From Xanthomonas sontii (GTDB taxonomy: Bacteria > Pseudomonadota > Gammaproteobacteria > Xanthomonadales > Xanthomonadaceae): a stretch of 64,000 bases of DNA. The notes beneath the pieces were generated by a model, which saw only the letters and a list, made by a program, of their open reading frames with translations, was not told the origin of the DNA and did no database searches. Where the stretch lies: positions 3,470,001-3,534,000 of the forward strand of contig NZ_CP132342.1 of assembly GCF_040529055.1 (NCBI RefSeq), read 5' to 3'. The number at the start of each line of letters is the position of its first letter. Position 1 is the stretch's first letter. Of this stretch, positions 18,416 through 27,513 are shown in pieces. The translations under genes were made by a program, and so were the position numbers.

Positions 18416-19707
18416 GCCGCCTTCTCCATGCGCAGCGCCACCGCGTTGGCGTGCGCGTCCAGGCCTTCGGCGCGCGCCATCAACACCGCGCAACCGCCGA
18501 TCGCGGCGATGCCGGCGGCACTGGCGCTCTGCACGCTGACGAAGTTCTGGAAGCTGGCCACGCTCACGCCGCTGTAGGCACGCGCCGCGCCGCTGGTCGG
18601 CAGCACGTGGTTGGTGCCGCTGCAGTAGTCGCCCAGCGCCTCTGGAGTGTAGTCGCCCAGGAACACCGAGCCGGCGGCCTCGACCCGGTCCAGCCAGTCG
18701 CGCGGCGCGCGCAGCGCCAGGATCAGGTGTTCCGGGGCGTAGCGGTTGCTGATGGCGAACGCATCCTCCAGCGTGTCGACGCGGATCAGCCGCGACGCGG
18801 CCAGCGCCTGCCGGGCGATCGCCGCGCGCGGCAGCGTCGCCAGCTGCCGCTCCAGTTCGTTCTCGACCGCCTCGATCAGCACGGCGCTGTCGGACAGCAG
18901 CAATACCTGCGAGTCGGGGCCGTGCTCGGCCTGCGACAGCAGGTCGGCGGCCACGAAGGCGGCATCGGCGCCGGCGTCGGCGATCACCAGCACCTCGGAC
19001 GGCCCGGCCGGCATGTCGATCGCCGCCGCGCCGGCCTGCGCGATTTGCTGCTTGGCCTCGGTGACGTAGCTGTTGCCCGGGCCGAACAGCTTGTCGCAGG
19101 ACGGCACGCTTTCGGTGCCGAAGCCCATCGCCGCGATCGCCTGGGCACCGCCGAGCTTGAACACCCGGTCCACGCCGCACAGCGTCGCCGCGACCAGCAC
19201 CGCCGGATCGGCCGAGCCGTCGGCGCGCGGTGGCGTGCACAGCACCACCTCGCGGCAGCCGGCCAGCGCCGCCGGCACACACAGCATCAGCGCCGTCGAC
19301 GGCAGCGGCGCGCTGCCGGCCGGCACGTACAGGCCGACCCGGCCGATTGGCCGCACCACGCGCTCGCAGACCACACCCGGCGCGGTCTCGACCGCATACG
19401 GCTGCGCCATGCCGGCACGGTGGAAGGTGTCGATCCGTGCGGCCGCCTCGGTCATCGCCGCACGCAGCGGCGCCGGCACCGCCGCTTCGGCGGCGGCGAA
19501 CTCGGCGGCGCTCACTTCGAAGGTCTCCAGCACCACGCCGTCGAAACGCGCGGTGAGCTCGCGCAGCGCGCCGTCGCCGCGGCTGCGCACCTCATTGAGC
19601 ACCTGCGCCACCGCGTTGCGGGTCTGCTCGGCCACGCGCTGCACCGGCCGGGTCAGCGCCTGGGTGCGTTCCTGCGCGTCCAGCGCGCTCCATTCCAAAC
19701 GATTCAT
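18412..19707 (-). CDS. hisD: Histidinol dehydrogenase
   Basis: A 431-residue zinc enzyme that performs the last two NAD-dependent oxidations of histidinol to histidine. Conserved pieces are [23 protein letters not shown], the [15 protein letters not shown] segment, [15 protein letters not shown], the catalytic Glu-His in RYAPEHLIL and the zinc-ligand region near [20 protein letters not shown]. Start ATG 19707 overlaps the hisG stop (ATGA). Confidence 0.97.
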   Translation of the reverse strand: MNRLEWSALDAQERTQALTRPVQRVAEQTRNAVAQVLNEVRSRGDGALRELTARFDGVVLETFEVSAAEFAAAEAAVPAPLRAAMTEAAARIDTFHRAGMAQPYAVETAPGVVCERVVRPIGRVGLYVPAGSAPLPSTALMLCVPAALAGCREVVLCTPPRADGSADPAVLVAATLCGVDRVFKLGGAQAIAAMGFGTESVPSCDKLFGPGNSYVTEAKQQIAQAGAAAIDMPAGPSEVLVIADAGADAAFVAADLLSQAEHGPDSQVLLLSDSAVLIEAVENELERQLATLPRAAIARQALAASRLIRVDTLEDAFAISNRYAPEHLILALRAPRDWLDRVEAAGSVFLGDYTPEALGDYCSGTNHVLPTSGAARAYSGVSVASFQNFVSVQSASAAGIAAIGGCAVLMARAEGLDAHANAVALRMEKAA

Positions 19708-20618
19708 GCCAGCGACCGCTCCACCGTCAACACCATCAAGCCTTGCGCGCCCGCGCGCTCCAGTTCCTCCATGCGCTGCCAGGTGATCGCACCGTGGCAC
19801 ATGGTCTGCAGCTGCAGCGGGCCATCGGCATCGCCGGGCAGTTGCACCAGCGGTTCGGCGTCGGGCAGCAACCGCGCCAGGTCGGCGACGCGCTCGCGCG
19901 CGGCGCGGAACATCAGCAGCTTGCTGTCGCGCAGCTTGAGCACGCCGTCGAGCCGGCGCAGCAGCATCGCCGCCAGGCCGGCGCGTGCGTCGGCCGGTTC
20001 GCGCACCGGGCCGGCCAGCACCGCCTCGCTCTCCAGCAGCGTCTCCACCGGCTTGAGCTGGTTGGCGGCCAGGGTGGCGCCGCTGGAGACCAGATCGCAG
20101 ATCAGGTCGGCGGTGCCCAGGCGCGGCGCGATCTCCACCGAACCGGACAGCTCCACCACCTGCGCGGCGATGCCACGCGCGTCCAGCCAGTCGGCCAGCA
20201 CCGCCGGATAGCTGGTGGCGATGCGCAGCCCCTGCACCTGCTGCGGGCCGCTCCACTCCCAACTGTCCGGCACCGCCAGCATCAGCCGGCACTGCCCGAA
20301 GTTGAGCCCGCGCAGGGCACGATAGGCCTCGGGCAGGCCGTTGCGGCGGCGCTCGCCGGCCTGCTCCTCGAGTTCGTTGCGGCCGACGATGCCGAAGTCG
20401 CACACGCCGTCGGCGATCAGCCCGGGAATATCGTCGTCGCGCACCAGCAGCAGGTCGACCGGCAACGATTCGCCGTAGCAGAACAGCTTGTCGCGGCTCT
20501 CGCGCCAGCTCAGCCCGCAGGCGGCCAGCACCGCACGGGCCGGCTCGGCCAGGCGGCCACTCTTCTGGATCGCGATACGCAGCCGGTCGCGGGCCGGTGC
20601 TGCCAGGGAAGCACTCAT
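19704..20618 (-). CDS. hisG: ATP phosphoribosyltransferase, long form
   Basis: First committed enzyme of histidine synthesis. At 304 residues it is the long form with a C-terminal ACT-like regulatory domain (about 225-300, [11 protein letters not shown] at the end), so it does not need HisZ and should be feedback-inhibited by histidine. The catalytic part has [27 protein letters not shown] and the phosphate-binding [18 protein letters not shown]. It starts 9 nt after the TrpR-like gene, so both are read from the promoter at 20961-20989. Confidence 0.97.
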   Translation of the reverse strand: MSASLAAPARDRLRIAIQKSGRLAEPARAVLAACGLSWRESRDKLFCYGESLPVDLLLVRDDDIPGLIADGVCDFGIVGRNELEEQAGERRRNGLPEAYRALRGLNFGQCRLMLAVPDSWEWSGPQQVQGLRIATSYPAVLADWLDARGIAAQVVELSGSVEIAPRLGTADLICDLVSSGATLAANQLKPVETLLESEAVLAGPVREPADARAGLAAMLLRRLDGVLKLRDSKLLMFRAARERVADLARLLPDAEPLVQLPGDADGPLQLQTMCHGAITWQRMEELERAGAQGLMVLTVERSLA

Positions 20619-20627
20619 CAGGACATC

Positions 20628-20954
20628 TCAGTGGGAATCGGAGGGGCGCGCCGTCTGCCGGCGCAGCGCCGCGGCATAGCCGCCGGCGCCGTATTCCAGG
20701 GTCCGTGCGACACGGCCGATGGTGGTGACGCTGACCTGGGTCAGGTCATGGATCTCGCGGTACGGCACGCCCTTGAGCAGCAGCGGCACCACCCGCCAGC
20801 GGTCCGCCATCGCCTCCAGCTCGGCCGGCGTGCACAGGTCCTGCAGGAACGCCGCCACTTCCTGCGGCTTGCCGAGCTGGGCCAGGGTGCGCGCCAACGC
20901 CTTGAACGAGGCGTCGCTGTCGCGGTCTTCTGCTGGGACGGGACGTTGTTTCAT
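20628..20954 (-). CDS. TrpR/YerC-family regulator heading the his operon
   Basis: A 108-residue all-helical DNA-binding protein of the TrpR/YerC-YecD type. The core [45 protein letters not shown] holds the helix-turn-helix ([21 protein letters not shown]) that matches the family. It is the first gene of the histidine operon, 9 nt from hisG, and its own promoter contains a symmetric TrpR-like operator, so it is very probably the autoregulated repressor of the operon. The effector (histidine or histidyl-tRNA) is inferred, not shown. The mRNA is predicted to be leaderless, with the start codon at the +1 position. Confidence 0.88.
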   Translation of the reverse strand: MKQRPVPAEDRDSDASFKALARTLAQLGKPQEVAAFLQDLCTPAELEAMADRWRVVPLLLKGVPYREIHDLTQVSVTTIGRVARTLEYGAGGYAAALRRQTARPSDSH

Positions 20955-20960
20955 TGCGCT

Positions 20961-20989
20961 AATGTAATAGCACGCTATTACAAGGTCAA
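20961..20989 (-). promoter_or_regulatory. his operon promoter with TrpR-style operator
   Basis: On the minus strand TTGACC (20984-20989), a 17-bp spacer and TACATT (20961-20966) form a sigma-70-type promoter. The spacer and -10 contain the perfect inverted repeat GTAATAGC-GT-GCTATTAC (20964-20981), 18 bp long like the E. coli trp operator, with TAG/CTA at the matching places. Only six nt lie between the -10 and the ATG, so the transcript should begin at or next to the A of the start codon. No room exists for a his leader peptide or attenuator. Confidence 0.7.
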
Positions 20990-21170
20990 GTTTGCGCGGG
21001 CCGCGGCGGCCTGGCGTTCAGCCTCCGGGCCATCCTGTTGCGCGCTCTGGCGCCCTGTGCGTTGCCGCGATCCTGCCTCACACTGCGCACAGACGCCTCC
21101 TGTGGCGGATGGAAGGATCGCCCGGCGGCCGCTAGGATCGGCGATGACCGCCGCCGCTCTGGAGTACCGC

Positions 21171-22394
21171 ATGCGCACTGCGTGTTTTGCCGCCCTTGCC
21201 CTGTGCATGGCGACGCCGGCGGCGGCGCAGCCGCCGCCGGCGCCTCCCACCCAGGGGGCCGCAAACGCCCACACCGCGGCCACTGTGGAGCAACTGCCGA
21301 TCCGCTCCAGCACCCAGCTCGCCGCCTACCTGCGCGCCCATGCAGGCCAGCGCACGCCGCTGGACGCGCTCACGCCCGGCGCCCGCGAACGCTTCCTCGA
21401 CGGTCTCGTGTTCGGCCGCAATGGCCTGGGTGGATTCGATACGCAGGACCTGCCGCAGTTGACCCGCACGCAGGGCCGGGCGCTGCTGGCGCTGTTCGGG
21501 GTCGAGCGCTACGCGGAAAGCTTGCCGCACTGGGCGACGCAACCGCGCGCCAACGAGCCCACCGCCGCGATCGGCGACCTGGAGCGTCGCTACAACGGCT
21601 ACAACCGGAATCTGGACGGCCTCGGTCGCACTGGACGCGATCCCTGGCCCGCAGTGCGCAGCGCCCTGCCCGAAGCATTCGACCCCGCCGCCATCGCGCG
21701 ATCGGACGCGACCGCGCTGGATCTTCTGTATCGGGCCGTCGTCGCGACCTACGCGCTGCGCCCCACCCCGGCGGGGCTGGACACGCAACTGCAGGTGTTG
21801 GCGCAGTTGCGGCGCCGCGGCCAGGCCAGCGCGGCGCAGGTGGACGACGCCGGCAACGCGCTGCTGCTCGCGCATCGTGTGGAAGACGCACGGCGCCTGC
21901 TGGCCGATGGCGGCAGCGCCGACTGGCCGCATTGGCTGCGCTTCGAGGACCGCCTGGGCGCGGCGGCGCAGGGGCCGACGCTGTGGTCGCTGGAACCCGA
22001 TGGGCGCACGCTACACCGGCAGCGGATCGATCTGGGGCCACCGCAGATCCTGGTCACCGCCGGCTGCCATTTTGCCGCCGACGCAGCACGCGCCATCGCC
22101 GCCGATCCCGAACTGGGTCCGGCGTTCCGCCGCCATGCACTGTGGCTGACCCTGCCGCCCGGCAGCGAGGACCTGGAGGCGCTGCGCGCCTGGAACCAGG
22201 CGCAGCCGCAGACACCGCTGCATCCGCTCTACGACGTGGAGGAATGGCCACTGTTGCCGCGCGAGTGGCGCATGCCGACGTTCTTCCTGGTGCGCGACGG
22301 CAAGGTCGTCGCGCAAGTGCAGGGCTGGCCAGCGGACGATGGCGAGCAGCGGCGTGCACTCAAGGCGATGCTGCAGGGTGCCGGCCTGCTGTAG
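21171..22394 (+). CDS. Exported protein with a C-terminal thioredoxin-like domain
   Basis: A 407-residue protein with signal peptide MRTACFAALALCMATPAAAQ. ATG 21171 is preferred over ATG 21144 because GGAG sits 6 nt upstream. After a Pro/Ala-rich stretch comes an N-terminal part found in a family of unknown function (FLDGLVFGRNGLGGFDTQDL, RRYNGYNRNLDGLGR). The C-terminal part (about 295-407) looks like a thioredoxin fold: ILVTAGCHFAADAA with one Cys, then the cis-Pro-like MPTFFLVRDGKVVAQVQGW. There is no CXXC, so disulfide exchange is doubtful. Transcribed divergently from the his operon. Confidence 0.7.
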   Translation: MRTACFAALALCMATPAAAQPPPAPPTQGAANAHTAATVEQLPIRSSTQLAAYLRAHAGQRTPLDALTPGARERFLDGLVFGRNGLGGFDTQDLPQLTRTQGRALLALFGVERYAESLPHWATQPRANEPTAAIGDLERRYNGYNRNLDGLGRTGRDPWPAVRSALPEAFDPAAIARSDATALDLLYRAVVATYALRPTPAGLDTQLQVLAQLRRRGQASAAQVDDAGNALLLAHRVEDARRLLADGGSADWPHWLRFEDRLGAAAQGPTLWSLEPDGRTLHRQRIDLGPPQILVTAGCHFAADAARAIAADPELGPAFRRHALWLTLPPGSEDLEALRAWNQAQPQTPLHPLYDVEEWPLLPREWRMPTFFLVRDGKVVAQVQGWPADDGEQRRALKAMLQGAGLL

Positions 22395-22511
22395 CCTGCG
22401 TTTTTGGGATCAACCGTGGCCGGGATCACCGGCCATGCAGGTCGCGGCTGAAGCCGCTCCCACGCAGATCTCGCACAGCGCGGCGGCCGTCGCCGGCCGC
22501 CGCCACCAGAC

Positions 22512-23912
22512 TCAGGCCATCACCTTGGCCTGCTCCAGCTCCACCTGCAGCGTGCTGGCCAGTTCGTCGCGGGCGATCTCGAACTGCTGCTCGCGCAGCA
22601 GGTCCTTGACCGCGACCACCCCGCGCGCCAGTTCGTCGTCGCCGGCCAGCACCACAAAGCGGGTGCCGGCACGGGCCGCGTACTGGAACTGCTTGCCGAT
22701 CTTCTTCGGCTCCATCTGCACTTCGGTGTTGATGCCGCCGGCGCGTAGGCGCCGCGCGATGTCCAGCGCGTCGTCCAGCTTGGCCTCGTCCATCAGCGCC
22801 ACCATGGCCTGCACGCTGCTGGAGGCGATGCCGTCGATCAGGCCGGCCTCGCGCAACTGCCAGAACAGCCGGGTCAGGCCGATGGAGATGCCCACGCCGG
22901 GCAGTTTGGACTTGCTGTAGTGGCTGGCCAGGTCCTCGTAGCGGCCGCCCGAGCAGATCGAGCCGATCTGCGGGTAGTCGGTCAGCAAGGTCTCGTAGAC
23001 GGTGCCGGTGTAGTAGTCCAGGCCGCGGGCGATGGAGAAATTGAGGCAGTACGCGGTCTCCGGCACGCCCAGCGCCTTGACCAGGGCCAGCACCTCGCGC
23101 AGTTCGGCCACGCCCTCGCGCAGGATCGCACTGGACGCCGCATCGGCCTCCAGCGCCTGCAGCCGCGCCAACGCATCGTCGTGGCCGCTGGAGCGCACCG
23201 CGACGAAGTCGAGGATGCGCTGCACCTGCTCGGCGGGAATGCCGAAGGCTTCGCCGGCCAGCGTCTCGCGCACGTAGTCGGCGCCACGCTTGTCCAGCTT
23301 GTCGACCTCGCGCAGCACCGCGAGCTGGCGCTCGCCCTCGGCCACGCCCAGGCTCTCGAAGAAACCGCGCATCAGCTTGCGGTTGTTCAACTGCACCGCG
23401 AAATCGCCGATGCCCAGCTCGGCGAACACCGCGTGGATCACCGCCAGCACCTCGGCGTCGTAACGGATGCTCAGCGCATCCTTGCCGATCACGTCGATGT
23501 CGCACTGGTAGAACTCGCGGAAGCGGCCGCGCTGGGCGCGTTCGCCGCGGTACACGCGCTGCATCTGGTAGCGCCGGAACGGGAAGCTCAGCTCGTGTTC
23601 GTGCTCGGCCACGTAGCGGGCCAGCGGCACGGTCAGGTCGAAGCGCAGCGCCAGCTCCGGCAGCCCGCCCTCGCCGCGCTCGGCCGCGGCATTGGCCAGC
23701 GCACCGGTGGACTGCACGAAGTACACCTGGCGCTCGGTCTCACCGCCGGACTTGGTCAGCAGCACGTCGGACAGCTCGAACACCGGCGTCTCCACCGGCA
23801 GGAACCCGAACCGCTCGTAATTGCGGCGGATGACGTCCAGCATGCGCTGGAACGCGATCTGCTCGCGTGGCAGCAATTCCATGATGCCGGGCGGCGTACG
23901 GGGCTTGATCAC
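22512..23912 (-). CDS. hisS: Histidyl-tRNA synthetase
   Basis: A 466-residue class II aminoacyl-tRNA synthetase. Motif 1 region ([17 protein letters not shown]), [24 protein letters not shown], motif 2 in [33 protein letters not shown], the histidine-specific [13 protein letters not shown], motif 3 ([12 protein letters not shown]) and a C-terminal anticodon-binding domain are all present. It stands alone, divergent from the FNR-type regulator, and is not part of the his operon located 1.5 kb away. Confidence 0.96.
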   Translation of the reverse strand: MIKPRTPPGIMELLPREQIAFQRMLDVIRRNYERFGFLPVETPVFELSDVLLTKSGGETERQVYFVQSTGALANAAAERGEGGLPELALRFDLTVPLARYVAEHEHELSFPFRRYQMQRVYRGERAQRGRFREFYQCDIDVIGKDALSIRYDAEVLAVIHAVFAELGIGDFAVQLNNRKLMRGFFESLGVAEGERQLAVLREVDKLDKRGADYVRETLAGEAFGIPAEQVQRILDFVAVRSSGHDDALARLQALEADAASSAILREGVAELREVLALVKALGVPETAYCLNFSIARGLDYYTGTVYETLLTDYPQIGSICSGGRYEDLASHYSKSKLPGVGISIGLTRLFWQLREAGLIDGIASSSVQAMVALMDEAKLDDALDIARRLRAGGINTEVQMEPKKIGKQFQYAARAGTRFVVLAGDDELARGVVAVKDLLREQQFEIARDELASTLQVELEQAKVMA

Positions 23913-24023
23913 GTGCGGAACTCCTGCGATTCGGGGGCGAGCGGGACGCCAATTCTAGCCGCACCGGCCACGCGCGGCCGCATCGGCGTATCATTCGCCG
24001 GTGCCGAAGCCGCTGCCCCGCCC

Positions 24024-24779
24024 ATGAACAGGCCTCCTTCCGGATTCGCCCTGCCCTACGCCGACGCGTCCGCCCCGCGCGAACCGCGCGGCAACGAATG
24101 CCTGCATTGCGCGGTCCGCCACCTGGCGATCTGCTCGGCGCTGGCCTGCGACGAGGTGCAGGCGCTGGAACGGGCCACGACCTCGCTGCACTACGCCGCC
24201 GGCGCCACTCTGGCGCGCACCGGCGAGGCACGACAGGCGGTCTACACCGTCACCGCCGGCGCGCTGCGCCTGGTCCGCACCCTTGCCGACGGACGCCGCC
24301 AGGTGGCCGGTTTCGTCCTGCCCGGCGACTACGTCGGCCTGAGCGAATCGGCCAGGCACCGCCACGATATCGAAGCCATCGCCGACAGCCGGGTGTGCCG
24401 GGTGCCGGTGGCGCAGATGCAGCAGTTGCGCACGCAGTTCCCGCACCTGGAGCGCAAGCTGCTGCAACGCGCCTGCCTGGAGCTGGATGCGGCGCAGGAC
24501 GCGGCGCTGTCGCTGGCGCGGCTGCAGCCGGCCGAGAAACTGGCCGACTTCCTGCTCAAGCTGGCGGCCCGCGCGGCGCGCCAGGGCGATGCCGGCAACA
24601 AGGTGGTGCTGCCGATGGGCCGCGGCGACATCGCCGACCATCTCGGCCTGACCATGGAGACGGTCAGCCGTACCTTCACCAAGCTGCGCCAGCAGGGCCT
24701 GATCGCGCTGCCGCAACTGCATGTGGTGGAGATTCGCGACTTCGCCGCACTGCACCGGCTGGCGTCGGACGAAGACTGA
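24024..24779 (+). CDS. FNR/FnrN-type transcription regulator
   Basis: A 251-residue CRP/FNR-family protein. N-terminal C26-x2-C29-x7-C37 plus C125 in DSRVCRVP is the spacing of the FnrN/FnrL branch that binds an oxygen-labile 4Fe-4S cluster, instead of the C-x2-C-x5-C of E. coli FNR. Residues 55-130 form the cyclic-nucleotide-binding-like beta roll, followed by the dimerisation helix. The C-terminal helix-turn-helix GRGDIADHLGLTMETVSRTFTKLRQ contains the E-x2-S-R that reads TTGAT half sites. It is expected to switch anaerobic or microaerobic genes; the targets are unknown. Strong hairpin downstream. Confidence 0.88.
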   Translation: MNRPPSGFALPYADASAPREPRGNECLHCAVRHLAICSALACDEVQALERATTSLHYAAGATLARTGEARQAVYTVTAGALRLVRTLADGRRQVAGFVLPGDYVGLSESARHRHDIEAIADSRVCRVPVAQMQQLRTQFPHLERKLLQRACLELDAAQDAALSLARLQPAEKLADFLLKLAARAARQGDAGNKVVLPMGRGDIADHLGLTMETVSRTFTKLRQQGLIALPQLHVVEIRDFAALHRLASDED

Positions 24780-24788
24780 GCGGACCGG

Positions 24789-24809
24789 CGTGGCGATTTT
24801 TTCGCCACG
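24789..24809 (+). terminator. Hairpin after the FNR-type gene
   Basis: CGTGGCGA (24789-24796), loop TTTTT, TCGCCACG (24802-24809): a perfect 8-bp stem 9 nt after the stop codon. The T residues are in the loop, so it is not a textbook terminator but is well placed to end the transcript. Confidence 0.55.
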
Positions 24810-25079
24810 CGGCTCCAGGCACCGACGCCATGCGGTGCCTGGCCACTTATCCACAGGATTCCAGAGCAACGCTCCACATCGCGTGTGGACAACCGTGCAG
24901 CGCCCGCCGGCGGCCAACCGATCACCGGTTTGCCGCGGCGTGCAGCACTGCCGCACCGCCAGCTCTGAACGCTTCAGCCGGCCATCGCGGCGGCGACGCC
25001 CGACCGGGATAGACTGCGTGCGCAACACACCTGCGGCGCCGCCGCGGTGCCGGTGGGGGGGACCACTCGGAGGGCCAAC

Positions 25080-25394
25080 ATGGCCGTCGCCATCGAGATG
25101 CAACACGCCTCGCGCGCCTGCGTGATGCTGGACCGCGAGCGCGAACTGGAGTTCTGGAAGGCGCATCACGCACACAGCCCCTTCCATCAGCCCGGTTACA
25201 CGTTCCACGACTACGAGCCGGCGCTGAAGCTGGCCTACGACGCCTACCTCAAGTACCACGGCCAGCGCGTGGAAGAGGTGGTCGCGCAATTGCGCGACGT
25301 GTTCCTGCGCGACCACCCGCGCTCGCGCCTGGACTGGCTGCAGGTCCGCGGCATCGTCCTGGCCGCCTGGCAGCGGTTGCAGCCGTCCGACTGA
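25080..25394 (+). CDS. Conserved hypothetical protein, 104 aa
   Basis: A 104-residue soluble protein with no recognised domain. ATG 25080 is chosen because GGAGGG lies 6 nt upstream. It reads MAVAIEMQHASRACVMLDRE followed by an acidic-aromatic helix-rich body (ELEFWKAHHAHSPFHQPGYTF, DYEPALKLAYDAYLKYHGQ), ending in a basic amphipathic helix. It has no signal peptide or membrane segment. It stands alone between the FNR-type gene and thrC. Similar small proteins appear to be common in xanthomonads, function unknown. Confidence 0.7.
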   Translation: MAVAIEMQHASRACVMLDRERELEFWKAHHAHSPFHQPGYTFHDYEPALKLAYDAYLKYHGQRVEEVVAQLRDVFLRDHPRSRLDWLQVRGIVLAAWQRLQPSD

Positions 25395-25431
25395 GCCGTC
25401 GGGCGCGCTCGCGCGCCGCGGCCTGCGCTGC

Positions 25432-26733
25432 TCAGCCGGCCAGCAGCCGCGCGCGCAGCGCCGCGTAGTCCGGCGCGATCGGCTCGGCCTGCGCCGGCCG
25501 CTGCAGCAGCGCCGCCAAGGCCGGCGGCACCGCCACCGGCTGCCCGATCAGCGGCTCCACCACCCCTTCGAACTTGGCCGGATGCGCGGTAGCCGCCACC
25601 GCCCAATCGCCGGCGTCCGCCTCCGCGCCCTCGGCACGCAGTTGCTGCAGCACGTGCAGCGCGGTGGCGGTGTGCGGGCAATGCACCTCGCCGTAGCGGC
25701 GGAAGCGCTCGCCGATGGTCTGGCGGATCTGCGTATCGTCCACCGAGTACGCCTGGAACTGGGTGCGCAGCGTGGCGTCGTCGCCCTGGTACAGCCAGCG
25801 CAGGCGCTCGACATTGCTCGGCGCGCCGACGTCCATCGCATTGGCCAGGGTCGCCACGCTGGGCTGCGGTGCGTAGTCGGCGCCGGCGAAGAAGTCCGGC
25901 AGCACGCGGTTGGCGTTGGTGGCCAGCACGATCCGGCCCAGCGGCACGCCCAGCGCGCGCGCCAGGATCGCGGCCAGCGCATTGCCCAGGTTGCCGGTGG
26001 GCACCACCAAATTCAGCGGCTGCGCATGCGCGGCATGGTGCTGCAGGGCTGCATGCGCGTAGTAGCTCATCTGCGGCAGCAAGCGCCCCAGGCTGATGCT
26101 GTTGGCCGAACTCAGCGGCGCCTGCGCCTGCAGGTCGGCGTCGTTCAGGGCCTGCTTCACCAGCGCCTGGCAATCGTCGAACGAGCCGGCCACGCGCAGC
26201 GCCTGGATGTTGTCGCCGAAGCAGCCGAGTTGGTGCGCCTGCCGCGGCGACACGCGCCCGTCCGGATACAGCACCACCACGCGCAGCCCGGGCTGGCGAT
26301 GGAACGCGGCCGCGACCGCGGCCCCCGTATCGCCGGAGGTGGCGACGAGGATGGTCAACGGCGTTTCCGCACCCCGCCGCAGCCGGGTCAGGCAGGCGGC
26401 CAGGAAGCGCGCGCCGAAGTCCTTGAACGCAGCGGTCGGCCCATGGAACAGCTCCAGCGCGTGGTCGCCGGGCGTGGCCAGCGGCTGCAGCGGCGCGGCG
26501 AAGTCGAAGGCCTCCGCGCAGATGGCCGGCAGTTCCGCAGCCAGAGCGTCGCCATCGAAGAACGGCGCCAGCAGGTCCGCGGCGGTCTCGGCGAGGCTGG
26601 CACCGGCGCGCAGGTCGCGGGCGGTGGGCAGGCGCTCGGGGACGTACAGGCCGCCATCGGGGGCGAGCCCGGCGGCGATGGCCTGGCTGAGCGAGACGGC
26701 AGGAGCGGCGTTACGGGTGGAGATGAAGTTCAT
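25432..26733 (-). CDS. thrC: Threonine synthase
   Basis: Final step of threonine synthesis, O-phosphohomoserine to threonine, PLP-dependent. The 433-residue protein has the PLP-Lys segment HGPTAAFKDFGARFLA, phosphate-binding ILVATSGDTGAAVAAAF, the SSANSISLGRLLPQMSYY region and VPTGNLGNALAA, as in the enterobacterial-type ThrC. Start ATG 26733. It belongs to the thrABC order but is separated from thrB by a 780-bp repeat block, so read-through or its own promoter is needed. Confidence 0.95.
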   Translation of the reverse strand: MNFISTRNAAPAVSLSQAIAAGLAPDGGLYVPERLPTARDLRAGASLAETAADLLAPFFDGDALAAELPAICAEAFDFAAPLQPLATPGDHALELFHGPTAAFKDFGARFLAACLTRLRRGAETPLTILVATSGDTGAAVAAAFHRQPGLRVVVLYPDGRVSPRQAHQLGCFGDNIQALRVAGSFDDCQALVKQALNDADLQAQAPLSSANSISLGRLLPQMSYYAHAALQHHAAHAQPLNLVVPTGNLGNALAAILARALGVPLGRIVLATNANRVLPDFFAGADYAPQPSVATLANAMDVGAPSNVERLRWLYQGDDATLRTQFQAYSVDDTQIRQTIGERFRRYGEVHCPHTATALHVLQQLRAEGAEADAGDWAVAATAHPAKFEGVVEPLIGQPVAVPPALAALLQRPAQAEPIAPDYAALRARLLAG

Positions 26734-26779
26734 GGTGGTTCCGGTGGCAGGGGAATTCGGTCGCACTGGCATTTCTGGC

Positions 26780-27480
26780 TCTGGCTTTGGCTCTTGCGTT
26801 AGCTTTTGGCTCTTGCTCTTGCTTTGGCTGTTGCGCTTCTGCTTTACCGGGGGCCCCTCGGCGCGGCAGCCGCGGCGGGCGAATACCCGAAGGGCGACGC
26901 GCAGGATGCGCGTCGTTTTTCGCCGGCACATGGATGTGCCGTCGAAAAATGCCCGTCGTGGCTGCGGACCCGGAGCGCGTTAGCGCGGAGGGCGCGCTGC
27001 GGGGTGTGCTTTCTTTTGGTTACTTTTCTTTGCACAAGCAAAGAAAAGTGACTCGCCGACAGGCGAAAGCTGTTGCTGTTGCTTCAAGCTTTAGAGCTTT
27101 AACAGCAAAAGCATCAGCAACAGCAAAGGCTTTCGCCCTTGTGGGCGAGTTACTTTTCTTTGCTCGCGCAAAGAAAAGGTAACCAAAAGAAAGCGCGCCC
27201 TGCCTCGCGCCCTCCGCGCTGCGCGCTCCGGGTCCGCGTCCATCACGGGGATCCGCGGAAGGGGCATCCTGCCCCTGCCGCGGACGGCGTACATCCATGT
27301 ACGCCGCCCTTCGGGTATTTCCCCGCGATGGCCGCCGCTTCGGAAGGGAACCCGGTACGGCAACAGCAACAGCAACAACAAAGCAAAAGCAAAGCAACGA
27401 CCAGAGCAACAGCGACAGCGACAACAAAAGCAAATTCGAAATCGGCAACAGCAACAGCAACAGCAACGACACTAGCAACA
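26780..27480. repeat. Giant imperfect palindrome between thrB and thrC
   Basis: The whole thrB-thrC gap is symmetric about 27100/27101. AATACCCGAAGGGC (26882-26895) mirrors GCCCTTCGGGTATT (27306-27319). GACCCGGAGCGCG...CTTTCTTTTGGTTACTTTTCTTTGC (26967-27033) mirrors 27168-27234. Each arm contains its own perfect 11-bp hairpin, CTTTTCTTTGC/GCAAAGAAAAG (27023-27048 and 27153-27178). The flanks carry GCTCTTGCTTTGGCTGTTGC on the left and CAACAGCAACAGCAA runs on the right, also complementary. No gene lies inside. All three pairs share the same midpoint, so this is one nested structure about 700 bp long. Confidence 0.8.
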
Positions 27481-27513
27481 GCGGCGCCGACAACGCACCG
27501 CTCTGATAAGTGG

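Noticed and set aside
20628..20990. his leader peptide and attenuator
   Set aside because: The start codon lies six nt from the -10 element and no His-rich ORF is present upstream.
24847..24892. DnaA boxes as a replication origin
   Set aside because: Only two boxes, no AT-rich unwinding element, and no dnaA, dnaN or gidA nearby.
27360..27490. CAACAG repeats as a CRISPR array
   Set aside because: Units are 3-6 bp with no spacers; it is a microsatellite that forms the outer arm of the palindrome.
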